Assembly: GCA_020051015.1 (NCBI GenBank)
Contig: JAGVJQ010000088.1
Location: 1 to 58,948 of the forward strand
Reading direction: 5' to 3'
DNA from: Gammaproteobacteria bacterium
Lineage (GTDB): Bacteria > Pseudomonadota > Gammaproteobacteria > UBA1113
Length of the DNA stretch: 58,948 nucleotides
Shown: in pieces, positions 44,677-54,737 of the stretch
How the letters are laid out: the number at the start of each line of letters is the position of its first letter
Position numbering within the stretch: the stretch's first letter is position 1
Position numbers and translations under genes: made by a program
Notes under the pieces: generated by a model
The model's input: only the letters and a program-made list of their open reading frames with translations
Told to the model about the DNA's origin: nothing
Database searches by the model: none

Positions 44677-45939
44677 TTACCCCACAATTTTCCCACGCAC
44701 TTCACCAAATCCAACACGATATCCATCACCTTGACAGAATGCAGTCATGATGATTTCATCACCATCTTGAATATAAACTCGGGTTTCCCCAGTGGATAAG
44801 GTTAATGGTTGTGCACCACCAAACGTAATTTCTAATAACGAACCAAAGCTGCCAACTTCAGGACCACTGATGGTACCTGATGCTATTAAATCCATGGGTT
44901 GTGTATTACAACCAGCGACGGTGTGGTGAGCTAATTGCTGTGCCATAGTCCAATACAAATACGAGAAATTAGAACGACAAATCACTTCTGGCTTGATCAT
45001 TTTAGTTGTTTTAATTGCCACTTCTAATTGAATATCTAGGCTAAAATCCTTATTAAATTGCAAATAGGATAATGGCGTGGGCTCTTGTGCTCGTGGTGTG
45101 ACATGGAATGGTTCCAATGCTTCTAACGTTACAATCCAAGGTGAAATTGATGTAGCAAAAGATTTGCTTAAGAAAGGTCCTAGAGGCACATATTCCCATT
45201 TTTGAATATCACGCGCGCTCCAGTCATTTAACACCACTAAACCGAAAATATGTTCGTAGGTTTTATCAATCGTAATGGGTTCACCTAACTCATTACCTTT
45301 GCCAATAAAAAATGCCATCTCTAATTCAAAGTCCAATGCTTTTGAAGGAGAAAAAATCGGATCCGTCGCATCTTTGGGTACAACTTGTCCATGTGGTCGT
45401 TTAATAGATCGATTAGTTGGAATAACAGAACTGGCACGGCCATGATAACCCACCGGTATATGACGGTAATTAGGTAATAATGGATTATCTTTATCGCGAA
45501 ATAACACTCCCGTATTTCGAGCATGATCGATCGACGAATAAAAATCGGTATAATCACCAATTTTACCCGGCATATGCATAGTTACATCAGCATAGGCATG
45601 AAAAGCCGCCTGTCGTAATGCTTCATCATCACGTAACACGGCATTATCTGCACTCAACAATTTTTGTAAGGTTTCGCGTACCTGTTTTTGTAAAGCACGG
45701 GGTTGTTCGACGAATGCATTGAGGGAAGTAGAATCAAATAACGCTAATGATGGGTCATAGCATTGTTTAAGCAAACCACGTTGCTCAATGAGCGCCAGAT
45801 CCAAGACTTGATCACCAATAATCGTGCCAGCTCGTTTTGTTGAATTATTTTTAGAGCTAAATATCCCATAGGGTAAATTTTGGATGGGAAAATGACTATC
45901 AGGAGAAACAGAGATGAAGGATTTAAGTGTAGTTGGCAT
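44677..45939 (-). CDS. fah: Fumarylacetoacetase
   Basis: 420 residues from ATG 45939, with AAGGAAG upstream (an in-frame ATG at 46026 gives 29 extra residues without a site). It cleaves fumarylacetoacetate to fumarate and acetoacetate in tyrosine catabolism. Family signature: DYTDFYSSIDHARNTG, YGRASSVI after HGRASS, DFELEMAFFIGKGNELG and VLNDWSARDIQKWEYVPLGPF. Metal-binding acidic residues lie in these stretches. Other genes of the tyrosine pathway are not in the window. Confidence 0.93.
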   Translation of the reverse strand: MPTTLKSFISVSPDSHFPIQNLPYGIFSSKNNSTKRAGTIIGDQVLDLALIEQRGLLKQCYDPSLALFDSTSLNAFVEQPRALQKQVRETLQKLLSADNAVLRDDEALRQAAFHAYADVTMHMPGKIGDYTDFYSSIDHARNTGVLFRDKDNPLLPNYRHIPVGYHGRASSVIPTNRSIKRPHGQVVPKDATDPIFSPSKALDFELEMAFFIGKGNELGEPITIDKTYEHIFGLVVLNDWSARDIQKWEYVPLGPFLSKSFATSISPWIVTLEALEPFHVTPRAQEPTPLSYLQFNKDFSLDIQLEVAIKTTKMIKPEVICRSNFSYLYWTMAQQLAHHTVAGCNTQPMDLIASGTISGPEVGSFGSLLEITFGGAQPLTLSTGETRVYIQDGDEIIMTAFCQGDGYRVGFGEVRGKIVG

Positions 45940-46060
45940 ATTTTTCTTCCTTATTTGAAATTTTATCTCCGCGAACGGATATCCCCGTATTTCGCTGTAT
46001 TGGTGAATACATATCTTTCTGTCCATCTCTCACAAAAAATGAACGTTCAGTGTCAATTAT

Positions 46061-46086
46061 TTTTTCCCGCTTTAATACGGGCTACG
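46061..46086. repeat. CGCTTTAATACGGGCTAC repeat
   Basis: A second near-exact copy of the block at 40699-40722, between the fumarylacetoacetase gene and the small leftward gene. Confidence 0.65.
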
Positions 46087-46185
46087 TTTAATTCGAGATA
46101 ATATACGGATGAGGAAAAAAAGACAAATAGGAATTCACGAAAGAATAAAATAATTTTCCGTAAAAGAGTGGTATAGAAAGAGGGG

Positions 46186-46359
46186 TTAAAACTCTTCCCA
46201 AATTTCGTTTTCATTTTCAGCCATTACATGATCACGTTTTTGTGCAATTACTTGATATTTCTCACGTTCTTCACGTTGAGTTTTTGATTCTGGCACAATT
46301 GCGCGTAATTCGGCTAAAAGTTGATCAATTTCGCTAACGTAATTTTGATCTTTTTTCAC
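46186..46359 (-). CDS. Small conserved-looking protein divergent to gshA
   Basis: 57 residues from GTG 46359, with GGAGAA about 6 bases upstream. The sequence is helical and charged (SEIDQLLAELRAIVPESKTQREEREKY...) and ends IWEEF. It begins 77 bases before gshA on the opposite strand. I cannot name the family; the clean start, ribosome site and composition favour a real gene. Confidence 0.6.
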   Translation of the reverse strand: MKKDQNYVSEIDQLLAELRAIVPESKTQREEREKYQVIAQKRDHVMAENENEIWEEF

Positions 46360-46435
46360 CAAGATTTCTCCAACTAACCCATAGAAACAATTCTATTATA
46401 TACTATATGACAAATTTTGCTAACAAAGAATTATC

Positions 46436-47716
46436 ATGCATACAATTCATTACTCGACAATCCCTGGCAATTTAGCTGAAATTGCCCCTAATAATTATAA
46501 ATGGCTTACTACCTTTGTGGAAAACAAAGACCGCATTGAAGCTTGGTTAGCAGAGTCTTTTGCCGCTCACCCCCCACCATTATATGCATCCGTTGATTTA
46601 CGCTTTGCCGGCTATAAACTGGCACCCGTTGATACTAATCTTTTCCCTGCTGGTTTTAATAATCTGTGCACACATGACTACCCAGCCGCAACGGCGGCCA
46701 TCAAAAATATATTGACGCAATTTAATTTACCAACCAAGTGGCTATTACTTCCTGAAAATCACACCCGAAATCTGGCCTATTGGGCTAATATACGTGTAAT
46801 ACAACAATTATTTATCGCTGCTGGTTGCGATATTCGTGTCGGTACCTTATTGCCTGAGGTAACCGCAAAAACCACTATTAATTTAGCTCATGGTGATTAT
46901 GTTGATTTATATCCCGTCATCACTGGTACGCAAGGCTTGATGTTAGACGACTTTCAACCTGATGTTATTTTATTAAATAATGATCTTGCCGAGGGCGTAC
47001 CGACTATATTAAAAAATACCTCACAACCTGTTTTACCCAGTTTGCAAGCAGGTTGGTATCAACGACGTAAAAGTATGCATGCTTGTTTTTATGATAAAGT
47101 CATTGAACAATTTGCTGCTTTATTAAAAATTGATCCATGGCAACTCAAAGCCATTGGTATGGCCCAAGAAAATATTGATTTTGATCAATCCGATACCCAA
47201 CAATTGCTAGCTAATAATACGGCAAATCTGTTTACTCAAATTAACCAATATTATGCAAACTATAACATTAAGCAACCAGCTTTTGTCATGTTAAAAGCTG
47301 ATGCCGGCACGTATGGTCAAGCTGTCATGAGTGTTACCGCTCCCGAAGCGTTAACTCAATTAACACGTAGTCAAAAACAAAGTATGCGCTTTACTAAAGG
47401 AAAAAGAGCCGTTAATTCTGTCTTATTACAAGAAGGGGTTTACACCATTGAATCTTTTTCTGAAAATCATGCCACTGCCGAACCAGTAATTTATTTAATT
47501 AATGGTCAAGCAATTGGCGGTTTTTATCGCATTAATGCCAAACAAACTGACCACGATAATCTTAATAAACCCGGAATGCATTTTGCACCATTTTCATTAA
47601 CCGAATTACTAAGAAATACCCACGCAACTGATCACGCACGCTGCTATGCTTATACGGTGATTGCTCGATTAGCGGTATTAGCCGCTGCAAAAGAAATAAA
47701 GGAATTAACTACATGA
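46436..47716 (+). CDS. gshA: Glutamate-cysteine ligase (GshA, TIGR02049-like)
   Basis: 426 residues of the proteobacterial form typified in acidithiobacilli rather than the E. coli type. Matching segments: N-terminal PPPLYASVDLRFAGYKLAPVDTNLFPAGFNNL, the central PAFVMLKADAGTYGQAVMSV and AVNSVLLQEGVYTIESFSENHATAEPVIYLI near the C terminus. First step of glutathione synthesis. Stop overlaps gshB start (ATGA), so both steps are coupled. Confidence 0.88.
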   Translation: MHTIHYSTIPGNLAEIAPNNYKWLTTFVENKDRIEAWLAESFAAHPPPLYASVDLRFAGYKLAPVDTNLFPAGFNNLCTHDYPAATAAIKNILTQFNLPTKWLLLPENHTRNLAYWANIRVIQQLFIAAGCDIRVGTLLPEVTAKTTINLAHGDYVDLYPVITGTQGLMLDDFQPDVILLNNDLAEGVPTILKNTSQPVLPSLQAGWYQRRKSMHACFYDKVIEQFAALLKIDPWQLKAIGMAQENIDFDQSDTQQLLANNTANLFTQINQYYANYNIKQPAFVMLKADAGTYGQAVMSVTAPEALTQLTRSQKQSMRFTKGKRAVNSVLLQEGVYTIESFSENHATAEPVIYLINGQAIGGFYRINAKQTDHDNLNKPGMHFAPFSLTELLRNTHATDHARCYAYTVIARLAVLAAAKEIKELTT

Positions 47717-48651
47717 ATAAAAAACTTGGCGTAGTGATGGATCCTATTCAACATATTGAAATCAGTCATGATGGGTCATTTGCTATGTTACTTGCCGCAC
47801 AAGCAGTTGGGTATGAATTATATTATATCGAGCCACATGATCTTTATATTTTAAATGGTGAAGCACATGCATTCACAAGTAAATTAAATGTAACCGATGA
47901 TCGGCAACATTGGTTTGATTTAACGGATAAAAAAACATTAGCATTAGCGGAGCTTGATGTCATTTTAATGCGTAAAGATCCACCCTTTACCATTGACTAT
48001 GTTTACCTTACTTACATTCTTGAATTAGCAGAAAGAGCAGGCACGAAAGTAGTAAACTCCCCTGCTGCTTTGCGTGATGCCAATGAAAAAGCATTTATTA
48101 CCTGGTTTCCACAATGTATTGCGCCAACATTAATGAGCAGCAAAATGCTATTAATTCGTGATTTCATTGCCGAGCAGCGTGAAGTAATTTTAAAACCGTT
48201 AGATGGTATGGGCGGTCATAGTATTTTTTACGTTACACCAAATGAAAAAAATCTGAGTGTTATTTTAGAAAATATGACTCAGCATGGCAAACGCATGATT
48301 ATGGCGCAACGCTATTTGCCAGAAATTGTAGATGGGGATAAACGTATTATATTAATTAATGGCGAACCCATTCCCAATGCCTTAAAGCGTGTTCCTCCAA
48401 AAGGTGAATTACGTGGTAATTTGGCCGCTGGCGGTAGCGGACATTGTGTGCCCTTATCTGATCGAGATCATTGGTTATGCCAACAAATTGCCCCAACCCT
48501 TCGCCAAAAAGGTTTGTTTTTGGTAGGATTAGATGTTATCGGCGATTATATTACTGAAATTAACGTTACTAGCCCAACCTGTATGCGCGAAATTACACAA
48601 GCAACCGGTATTGATGTGGCTGGTTTAATTATTGAGAAGTTGGAACATTAA
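47713..48651 (+). CDS. gshB: Glutathione synthetase
   Basis: 312 residues of the prokaryotic ATP-grasp glutathione synthetase: [42 protein letters not shown] (ATP-binding loop), [10 protein letters not shown] and [14 protein letters not shown] at the C terminus. Adds glycine to gamma-glutamylcysteine. Coupled to gshA, with rpe starting 1 base later. Confidence 0.95.
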   Translation: MNKKLGVVMDPIQHIEISHDGSFAMLLAAQAVGYELYYIEPHDLYILNGEAHAFTSKLNVTDDRQHWFDLTDKKTLALAELDVILMRKDPPFTIDYVYLTYILELAERAGTKVVNSPAALRDANEKAFITWFPQCIAPTLMSSKMLLIRDFIAEQREVILKPLDGMGGHSIFYVTPNEKNLSVILENMTQHGKRMIMAQRYLPEIVDGDKRIILINGEPIPNALKRVPPKGELRGNLAAGGSGHCVPLSDRDHWLCQQIAPTLRQKGLFLVGLDVIGDYITEINVTSPTCMREITQATGIDVAGLIIEKLEH

Positions 48652-48652
48652 T

Positions 48653-49318
48653 ATGAATGCACCCTGGATTGCGCCTTCTATTTTATCTGCAGATTTTGCT
48701 CGGTTAGGGGAAGATGTTGCTGAGGTCATTACTGCAGGCGCCGATATTATTCACGTCGATGTCATGGATAATCATTATGTCCCTAATTTAACGATGGGGC
48801 CCATGATTTGTGCTGCACTGCGTAAATATGGCATTAACGCGCCACTCGATGTGCATTTGATGATTAAACCAGTTGATAGCATTATTCCCGCCTTTGTTGA
48901 AGCAGGTGCCAATTGGATCAGTTTTCACCCTGAAGCAACTGAACATGTCGATCGCACGATTCAATTAATTCATAGTTTGGACTGTAAGGCTGGGTTAGCA
49001 TTGAATCCTGCCACACCATTAGATTGGTTAGATTATACGATAGATAAAATTGATTTTGTGTTATTAATGACAGTCAATCCAGGTTTTGGTGGTCAGTCCT
49101 TTATTCCAACCATGTTAGATAAAATTCGTGAAACTCATCGTCGGATTGAAGCAAGTGGTAGAACCATTCGTTTAGAAGTGGATGGTGGCATTAAAATCAA
49201 TAATATCGCCGATATTGCCAAAGCAGGAGCTGATACGTTTGTGGCAGGTTCTGCTATCTTTGGCCGTGATGATTACCAACAAACTATTCAAGCAATGCGG
49301 AAAGCAATCCATGGTTAA
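48653..49318 (+). CDS. rpe: Ribulose-phosphate 3-epimerase
   Basis: 221 residues from ATG 48653 ([22 protein letters not shown]). Catalytic and metal residues sit in [25 protein letters not shown], and [18 protein letters not shown], ending [29 protein letters not shown]. It is a TIM barrel of the pentose phosphate pathway. The stop overlaps coq7's start by 8 bases. Confidence 0.95.
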   Translation: MNAPWIAPSILSADFARLGEDVAEVITAGADIIHVDVMDNHYVPNLTMGPMICAALRKYGINAPLDVHLMIKPVDSIIPAFVEAGANWISFHPEATEHVDRTIQLIHSLDCKAGLALNPATPLDWLDYTIDKIDFVLLMTVNPGFGGQSFIPTMLDKIRETHRRIEASGRTIRLEVDGGIKINNIADIAKAGADTFVAGSAIFGRDDYQQTIQAMRKAIHG

Positions 49319-49946
49319 TACAAATCTAATTGATACTGGCATTAAAGTAATCGATACGAGCTTAAAAACCCTATTTAAAGTGAATCAAACCACACGTCCC
49401 TACCCTGCCGCTAATTTAACTGAGCCACGATTAACTTCATTTGAACAAAAACACGCGGCTGGTTATATGCGTGTTAATCATGCAGGTGAAATTGCTGCAC
49501 AAGCGCTTTATCAAGGCCAACAAATTACCGCTCGCGATTTATCTATTAAACAAACCATGCAAGAAGCCGGTGACGAAGAAATTGATCATTTAGTCTGGTG
49601 CGAGCAACGCTTACAAGAGTTAGGCAGTCATACCAGTTATCTTGCTCCATTATGGTTTACTGGTGCATTTATAATAGGCACGATAGCGGGTATTGCCGGC
49701 GATAAGTGGAGTTTAGGTTTCCTTGCTGAAACCGAAAAACAAGTGGTTGAACATTTAGACGGCCATTTAACTGGCTTGCCAGAACACGATACGAAAAGTC
49801 GCGCTATTGTCGGTCAAATGCGTGAAGATGAACAGAAACATGCTGAAACTGCAATCGCAGAAGGTGCGGCGAAATTACCAAAACCTATCCGTCATTTAAT
49901 GAAACTAACTGCAAAAATTATGACTAAAACGGCGTATTTGGTTTAA
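49311..49946 (+). CDS. coq7: Ubiquinone biosynthesis hydroxylase Coq7
   Basis: 211 residues from ATG 49311, overlapping the rpe stop (ATGGTTAA). Di-iron ligands fit the family: [49 protein letters not shown] and [12 protein letters not shown]. It carries out a late hydroxylation in ubiquinone synthesis, so the organism makes ubiquinone and respires. Membrane-associated via its Gly-rich hydrophobic stretch. Confidence 0.94.
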   Translation: MVNTNLIDTGIKVIDTSLKTLFKVNQTTRPYPAANLTEPRLTSFEQKHAAGYMRVNHAGEIAAQALYQGQQITARDLSIKQTMQEAGDEEIDHLVWCEQRLQELGSHTSYLAPLWFTGAFIIGTIAGIAGDKWSLGFLAETEKQVVEHLDGHLTGLPEHDTKSRAIVGQMREDEQKHAETAIAEGAAKLPKPIRHLMKLTAKIMTKTAYLV

Positions 49947-50006
49947 GTTAAATATTATATTCGAACATCATGTAACCTGTAACAATTAAATTGGAGGTCA
50001 TTTATT

Positions 50007-50345
50007 ATGCCACAAAATCTAACACCATCATCTTCGGATGAAATCATAACTTCGCTGAAAAATGAAATAGCGAAGCTCAAAGCTAAAAGTAGCGGCATTC
50101 AATCTGAATTAGAAAAATTAATACATCGAAGTGATTGGGCTTCTGAACGTGAGCAATTCCATAATGACATATGGGAAATATTCTTCTCATGGAAAGGATC
50201 TATGCTTGACTCAAAGGGAATGGTACAAGCTTTAGCGAATCGCGGTCAATTTTCCCATCATGAACCCACAAATAGAGAAAGGTTAAATACGTCTGTTTCT
50301 ATTGAACATAGAACTCCAGCCTCTCCGAAACCTGGACACCCATAA
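50007..50345 (+). CDS. Unrecognised small protein with coiled coil
   Basis: 112 residues with a strong ribosome site (TTGGAGG) about 13 bases before the ATG. The first ~45 residues include a short coiled coil (IITSLKNEIAKLKAKSSGIQSELEKLI); the rest is polar and Pro/Ser-rich at the end. No signal peptide or family recognised. Confidence 0.65.
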   Translation: MPQNLTPSSSDEIITSLKNEIAKLKAKSSGIQSELEKLIHRSDWASEREQFHNDIWEIFFSWKGSMLDSKGMVQALANRGQFSHHEPTNRERLNTSVSIEHRTPASPKPGHP

Positions 50346-50378
50346 GGTTGATATGACTATCCTTGGATAACTGATTTT

Positions 50379-50409
50379 AGTAAAGGGGCGTATACAATAC
50401 GCCCCTACG
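50379..50409. repeat. GGGGCGTATACAATACGCCCC palindromic repeat
   Basis: GGGGCGTAT / ATACGCCCC around ACA (50385-50405), preceded by AGTAAA and followed by TACG, as in the other copies. It follows the small coiled-coil gene. Confidence 0.7.
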
Positions 50410-50463
50410 ATAAACGCCATCATTTTTGAACTAGATTGCCATTTACTGATAATTTATTCATTC

Positions 50464-50479
50464 TTTAATATTAAATTAA
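50464..50479 (+). promoter_or_regulatory. PmrA-box-like site
   Basis: TTTAATATTAAATTAA matches the Legionella/Coxiella PmrA box layout xTTAA-N2-TT-N2-xTTAA, with T and A in place of C at the two variable-looking first positions. It lies 82 bases before the effector-like gene. The region is AT-rich, so a chance match is quite possible. Confidence 0.3.
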
Positions 50480-50560
50480 TATTTAGTTCACTTTTCCATA
50501 ATATTCATCTGTTAACATAACATCATGTTCAATTACTATACCTATTATTAAAGAAAGACG

Positions 50561-51991
50561 ATGGCTACGACATTAACACAATTTTATAAACAATTAGATG
50601 CACTTGATGCGAATAATGAAGAAGCATGTTTACGCTTTGCAACTCATTTCGATAAGATTTTACGCAATGAATTTGCCCAAATGCGTTTAACAGAAGTAGA
50701 TTTAAAAAAAGCAGACGTATTAGGTCCCAATGAGCAATTTAATGACGCAGAAGTTAATGCTCCCGGCTCAATTTTTGCCGTAATAAAAGTACCAAAATTT
50801 TTAGACTTTAATAAAGTAAATATTGATCGGGTAATAAAATTAGCGCAACTTAATAATACTATTGCCGTCTTATTTAGAAAAGATACTAACAATCCGGTCT
50901 TAGAAAGTTTTCAAAAGACCATAGGTAGTATATTTAGCTATGCCGCATCTATTCAACGCAAAGAACAACCAGAAGACCGTGTTATTGATGATGCAAAAAC
51001 AGAATTAACTCAGCAACTGAAAAATGAAACCGATAAAGAAAAGATACGAGTTATCAATCGATCATTAGGCCAATTAAATGATTTGGATTATATGAAAGAT
51101 CTAAAAAAAGAAGGCTGCTTAAATTCATTTTTATGCCCCGAAATTTCTAATGATCCAAGCTGCTATCAATTGCGAACAGAATATGTCGTCGGTAAGCACG
51201 TGGTTTTATTCGAACAAAGGGCAAAGGAACTCGATGATATAACTACCAATATTATGGCTTTGAATAGCAGTTTTTTACCTTATCAACAAAAAGAAACCAG
51301 ATTACAGTTAAGCGAATTAGTAAAAAAATTCAAATCAACTGATAATTTCAATAACCGTTCTGACATTATTCAACAAGCTAAAGAAATCGAACAAGATTTA
51401 GATTTTCGTATGCAAATCAGAACCGCTAAAAAACATATTGATAATGATAAGATGTCATCTACTAAAGAAAAACAAAATGGCCATCATTATCTAAGTAGCT
51501 TGACTGAATCTTTTAGCGATGAGAAAAGCTTTGCTAAACGAGAAATAGTGCTTGATGCCGCTAAAAAAACCAATGCCTATTTAGCTGCCCCTGCTGATAA
51601 AAAAGAAGCTGCTAAACAAGATTTATTAGCCACCACAAAACAATTGAAGCACGTATCACATGGCAAAAAAGTTGTTGGGGCATTGGCTATGTTCGTTGGT
51701 GCCGTCGCATTAGTAGCTGGTATAGGTGCAGCAGTTGCAACTGGCGGTGCTAGTTTATTAGTAGCTGCCGCTGGAGTTGCTACGATGGTTCAAGGTGCTG
51801 TAACTGTTAAAGAAAGCACCTCTACTATGCAAAAGCCTGCAAAACAAGCTTTAGCTGAAAAATCCACTTTTTTCAAAGCTGCTGCAGCAGGCAATAATAT
51901 CAAGCCAGCAGCTCCTAAAGGTAAGATGATTTCTGAAGACGACAAAGAAAACGTTGTTCCTGTTACAAAGATGAAAAGACCAGGTAATTAA
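50561..51991 (+). CDS. Effector-like protein with hydrophobic Gly/Ala segment
   Basis: 476 residues, family not recognised. Mostly Lys/Glu/Asn/Gln-rich helix and probable coiled coil for residues 1-360. A long hydrophobic Gly/Ala segment (VVGALAMFVGAVALVAGIGAAVATGGASLLVAAAGVATMVQGAV) lies at ~373-420 and could insert into a membrane as a hairpin. The C terminus is charged with a Glu/Asp-rich patch (ISEDDKENVV), a feature seen at the ends of Dot/Icm-type effectors, but this is suggestive only. No signal peptide. Confidence 0.75.
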   Translation: MATTLTQFYKQLDALDANNEEACLRFATHFDKILRNEFAQMRLTEVDLKKADVLGPNEQFNDAEVNAPGSIFAVIKVPKFLDFNKVNIDRVIKLAQLNNTIAVLFRKDTNNPVLESFQKTIGSIFSYAASIQRKEQPEDRVIDDAKTELTQQLKNETDKEKIRVINRSLGQLNDLDYMKDLKKEGCLNSFLCPEISNDPSCYQLRTEYVVGKHVVLFEQRAKELDDITTNIMALNSSFLPYQQKETRLQLSELVKKFKSTDNFNNRSDIIQQAKEIEQDLDFRMQIRTAKKHIDNDKMSSTKEKQNGHHYLSSLTESFSDEKSFAKREIVLDAAKKTNAYLAAPADKKEAAKQDLLATTKQLKHVSHGKKVVGALAMFVGAVALVAGIGAAVATGGASLLVAAAGVATMVQGAVTVKESTSTMQKPAKQALAEKSTFFKAAAAGNNIKPAAPKGKMISEDDKENVVPVTKMKRPGN

Positions 51992-52057
51992 TAATTAAAT
52001 TGTCTATCAATGCGCGGTTATGGTAACCCCGACTAATCGCGCAATATCTTCATAAGT

Positions 52058-53398
52058 TTATCTCTCGCTGGCAATTTCACCGGGTAAATCTTCGACGATT
52101 TCCTCAGCTTTACATAATGATTCAACTTTACGGTTGAAAATCAAATGCAAAATACCAAAAATAATTGTCGCAACAATCACACCCAAAAATAAATTCACAG
52201 CATTATATTTTGTGGTTAACACACCAAATTCCCCACCTAAATACGCACCTAACGCCCATGAAATTAACATATTAGCTGATACCATTGCTGCTGAAAATCG
52301 TTTTGGCGCTAACCGAGTAGCTGCAGCTAATAATACTGGTACGGTTAATAATTCACTGGAAGCAAATAATAAATAAAAACCAACCAAATACCATGAGCTT
52401 CCTTGATACGCTGGATTTAACACAATTTGATGAACTAATGGTAGTAACACCATACAACCAATTGCCACCAAGAAATAACCTGTTGCTAATTTATGGCTTA
52501 AGGTAAATTGCTTATTTGCCGCAGCGAGCTTGTGATAAAATAAGGCTAATAATGGGCATAACATTACAATAAAAACACCATACATTCCAAAATACCATGT
52601 TGCCGGCACAGTAAATCCGCCCATAGTACGTTCAATATTTTTGTCTGCATACAACGTCAATAATCCATATGGCAGTGCATAAACAATATTCCATAAAATG
52701 TTAGCCACACACATGGTGAGATAAACCCAGATACGTCTTTTTTCCAAGGCGGTTAATGGAATTTTTGGTAAATTTGCTGTTAAAATTTCTTTTGTTGGTT
52801 TTAGTCCGACATTTCGTAAACTATGCTTGTTTGCAATAGCAAAATTAATTAATGCAATCACCAAACCAACAGCGCCAAGCAGAAATGCCATATGATAACC
52901 ATAGCGCTGACTAATTAAACCACCAATGAATGGCCCTAGCACGCCACCAACATTGATCGCCATATAGAAAATAGCAAAACCTGATTCTCGACGTTGATCA
53001 TGCTCATCATAAAATTCACCAACCATCGCACTAATTGTTGGCTTTAATAAACCACAGCCTAAAATTAATAGTCCAATTCCAATGTACAAAGCTTTATCTG
53101 ACTGAAAAGCTAAACACATTTGGCCGATACACATTAAAGCAGCACCAATATTAACTGCATTACGTCGGCCTAAAAAGCGATCGGCTAAAATCCCACCTAC
53201 AATAGGACTAACATAAACTAAGGAACCGTATAATCCTGTCAATCGTAATGCTGCTGCTTCAGACCAACCAAGACCACCTTGCATGGTGGATGCACTAGCG
53301 TAAAGCACTAATAATGCTTGCATAGTATAGAAGCTGAAACGTTCCCACATTTCAACCGACGATAGGGCCAGCACCCCTTTAGGTAGATTTCTGAGCAT
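52058..53398 (-). CDS. POT/PTR-family oligopeptide-proton symporter
   Basis: 446 residues with the POT signature EMWERFSFYTMQALLVLY (ExxERF) at the first helix and GGILADRFLGRRNAV, followed by the usual 12-14 membrane helices (e.g. GESGFAIFYMAINVGGVLGPFIGG). The family imports di- and tripeptides with protons. First helix and length fit, though specificity is unknown. Confidence 0.9.
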   Translation of the reverse strand: MLRNLPKGVLALSSVEMWERFSFYTMQALLVLYASASTMQGGLGWSEAAALRLTGLYGSLVYVSPIVGGILADRFLGRRNAVNIGAALMCIGQMCLAFQSDKALYIGIGLLILGCGLLKPTISAMVGEFYDEHDQRRESGFAIFYMAINVGGVLGPFIGGLISQRYGYHMAFLLGAVGLVIALINFAIANKHSLRNVGLKPTKEILTANLPKIPLTALEKRRIWVYLTMCVANILWNIVYALPYGLLTLYADKNIERTMGGFTVPATWYFGMYGVFIVMLCPLLALFYHKLAAANKQFTLSHKLATGYFLVAIGCMVLLPLVHQIVLNPAYQGSSWYLVGFYLLFASSELLTVPVLLAAATRLAPKRFSAAMVSANMLISWALGAYLGGEFGVLTTKYNAVNLFLGVIVATIIFGILHLIFNRKVESLCKAEEIVEDLPGEIASER

Positions 53399-53495
53399 GA
53401 ATTTTCTCGGTTTTTTTTGTTACAACGGAATTGATCGTTATATCATGTGTAAAGTAATAGGGTCAATAAGATACCTATGTTTTGATCATGCCGTT

Positions 53496-54701
53496 TTAAA
53501 TAAAGCAACACAGTAACACCGCCAACGGTGCGATCATGATCGGTAATACGATATGCATACCTGCTAAATATCCACCTAATAAGGCTGTTACGCCCCATGC
53601 TGAATAGGCAAGGAAAAAACATAATCCCATTGCTTTGCCTTGATGAGCTTTACCAATAATTTCTGACAACATTGCCACAATCAAACAATAAGCAATAACA
53701 TCACCCATTGGAATCAAAATGGCTCCTGTCCATAATAAGATTTGGCATAACCAATAATGAGGTGCAATATATCCTAACATTGTCAGGAAAAAGCCCCCCA
53801 GCATGCCATAAGCACAATATCGAATTGAGGCCGCATCATTAGTAAATGATTTTAAAAAACGTACGCCATATAAACTGGCGATAGTAATCCATAAAGCAAT
53901 TAAGCCAATAAACCAACCAACTGCTTGCGGTGAATAATGGTAATACTGCTTTAATACTGGCGGTGTAAATTGATAATAAGTACTCCAGGCTAATTGAAAT
54001 AATAGCATCAAAGAAATTGGTTTTAATAACGCTGATGTCCATAGTGTACGTAATTGTTGTAAAACTGGAAGACGATTTTCAGTGATAGGAATATACGTTT
54101 CTTTAAATAAAAACACGGCGCCAATCGATAAAAAGGCAATAATGGCTGCTAACCAAAATGCAGTAGAATAATTTAACTGTGCAAAATGCCATTTCGTTAC
54201 ATAACCACCTAATACTGGACCACCAAACGCGGCAAAGGCAATGGTTGCCTGCAATATACCAATATTAACTGCTTTACGATGAGATGGTGACAGATCATTA
54301 AGTGCGGCTAATGCCGTAGGTTCTGAACGTGCACACAATCCACCAGAAAATTTCCCGATCAACATAATAACAATCATGCCAGCTAAAATACTAATGCCTG
54401 AGCATAAAGCAAAAATCAATGCCCCAAACGACGCCACAAATAAAATGGCTTTACGCCCATAACGATCCGACAAACTCGTTAAGAAAGGTGTTGCTATCAT
54501 GGCGGCAAAATACGGTAATGAAATAGTAAGACCATACCAATGACTTCGGATCGCTTGTGACGTATCCGCAGGAAATAATGCCGAATTTGTATCAAAGAAT
54601 ACAAACACTAATGCAGGGGTAATGATATTTAAACTTAATGTGTCTAAAAAAGTAATCAGCAACAAGCTGAACATTTTGAAGTTGAATGGTTTATTAAACA
54701 T
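53496..54701 (-). CDS. MFS transporter, DHA1-like
   Basis: 401 residues with 12 predicted helices. The motif-A loop SLSDRYGRKAILF lies between helices 2 and 3, as in DHA1 drug:proton antiporters and TetA-like proteins. A mid-protein break separates the two six-helix halves. Substrate cannot be assigned. It lies 36 bases after the next MFS gene and could share its message. Confidence 0.85.
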   Translation of the reverse strand: MFNKPFNFKMFSLLLITFLDTLSLNIITPALVFVFFDTNSALFPADTSQAIRSHWYGLTISLPYFAAMIATPFLTSLSDRYGRKAILFVASFGALIFALCSGISILAGMIVIMLIGKFSGGLCARSEPTALAALNDLSPSHRKAVNIGILQATIAFAAFGGPVLGGYVTKWHFAQLNYSTAFWLAAIIAFLSIGAVFLFKETYIPITENRLPVLQQLRTLWTSALLKPISLMLLFQLAWSTYYQFTPPVLKQYYHYSPQAVGWFIGLIALWITIASLYGVRFLKSFTNDAASIRYCAYGMLGGFFLTMLGYIAPHYWLCQILLWTGAILIPMGDVIAYCLIVAMLSEIIGKAHQGKAMGLCFFLAYSAWGVTALLGGYLAGMHIVLPIMIAPLAVLLCCFI

Positions 54702-54737
54702 TTATTATTCCCATTTGTCTTTTAAATAATGGGCCTA

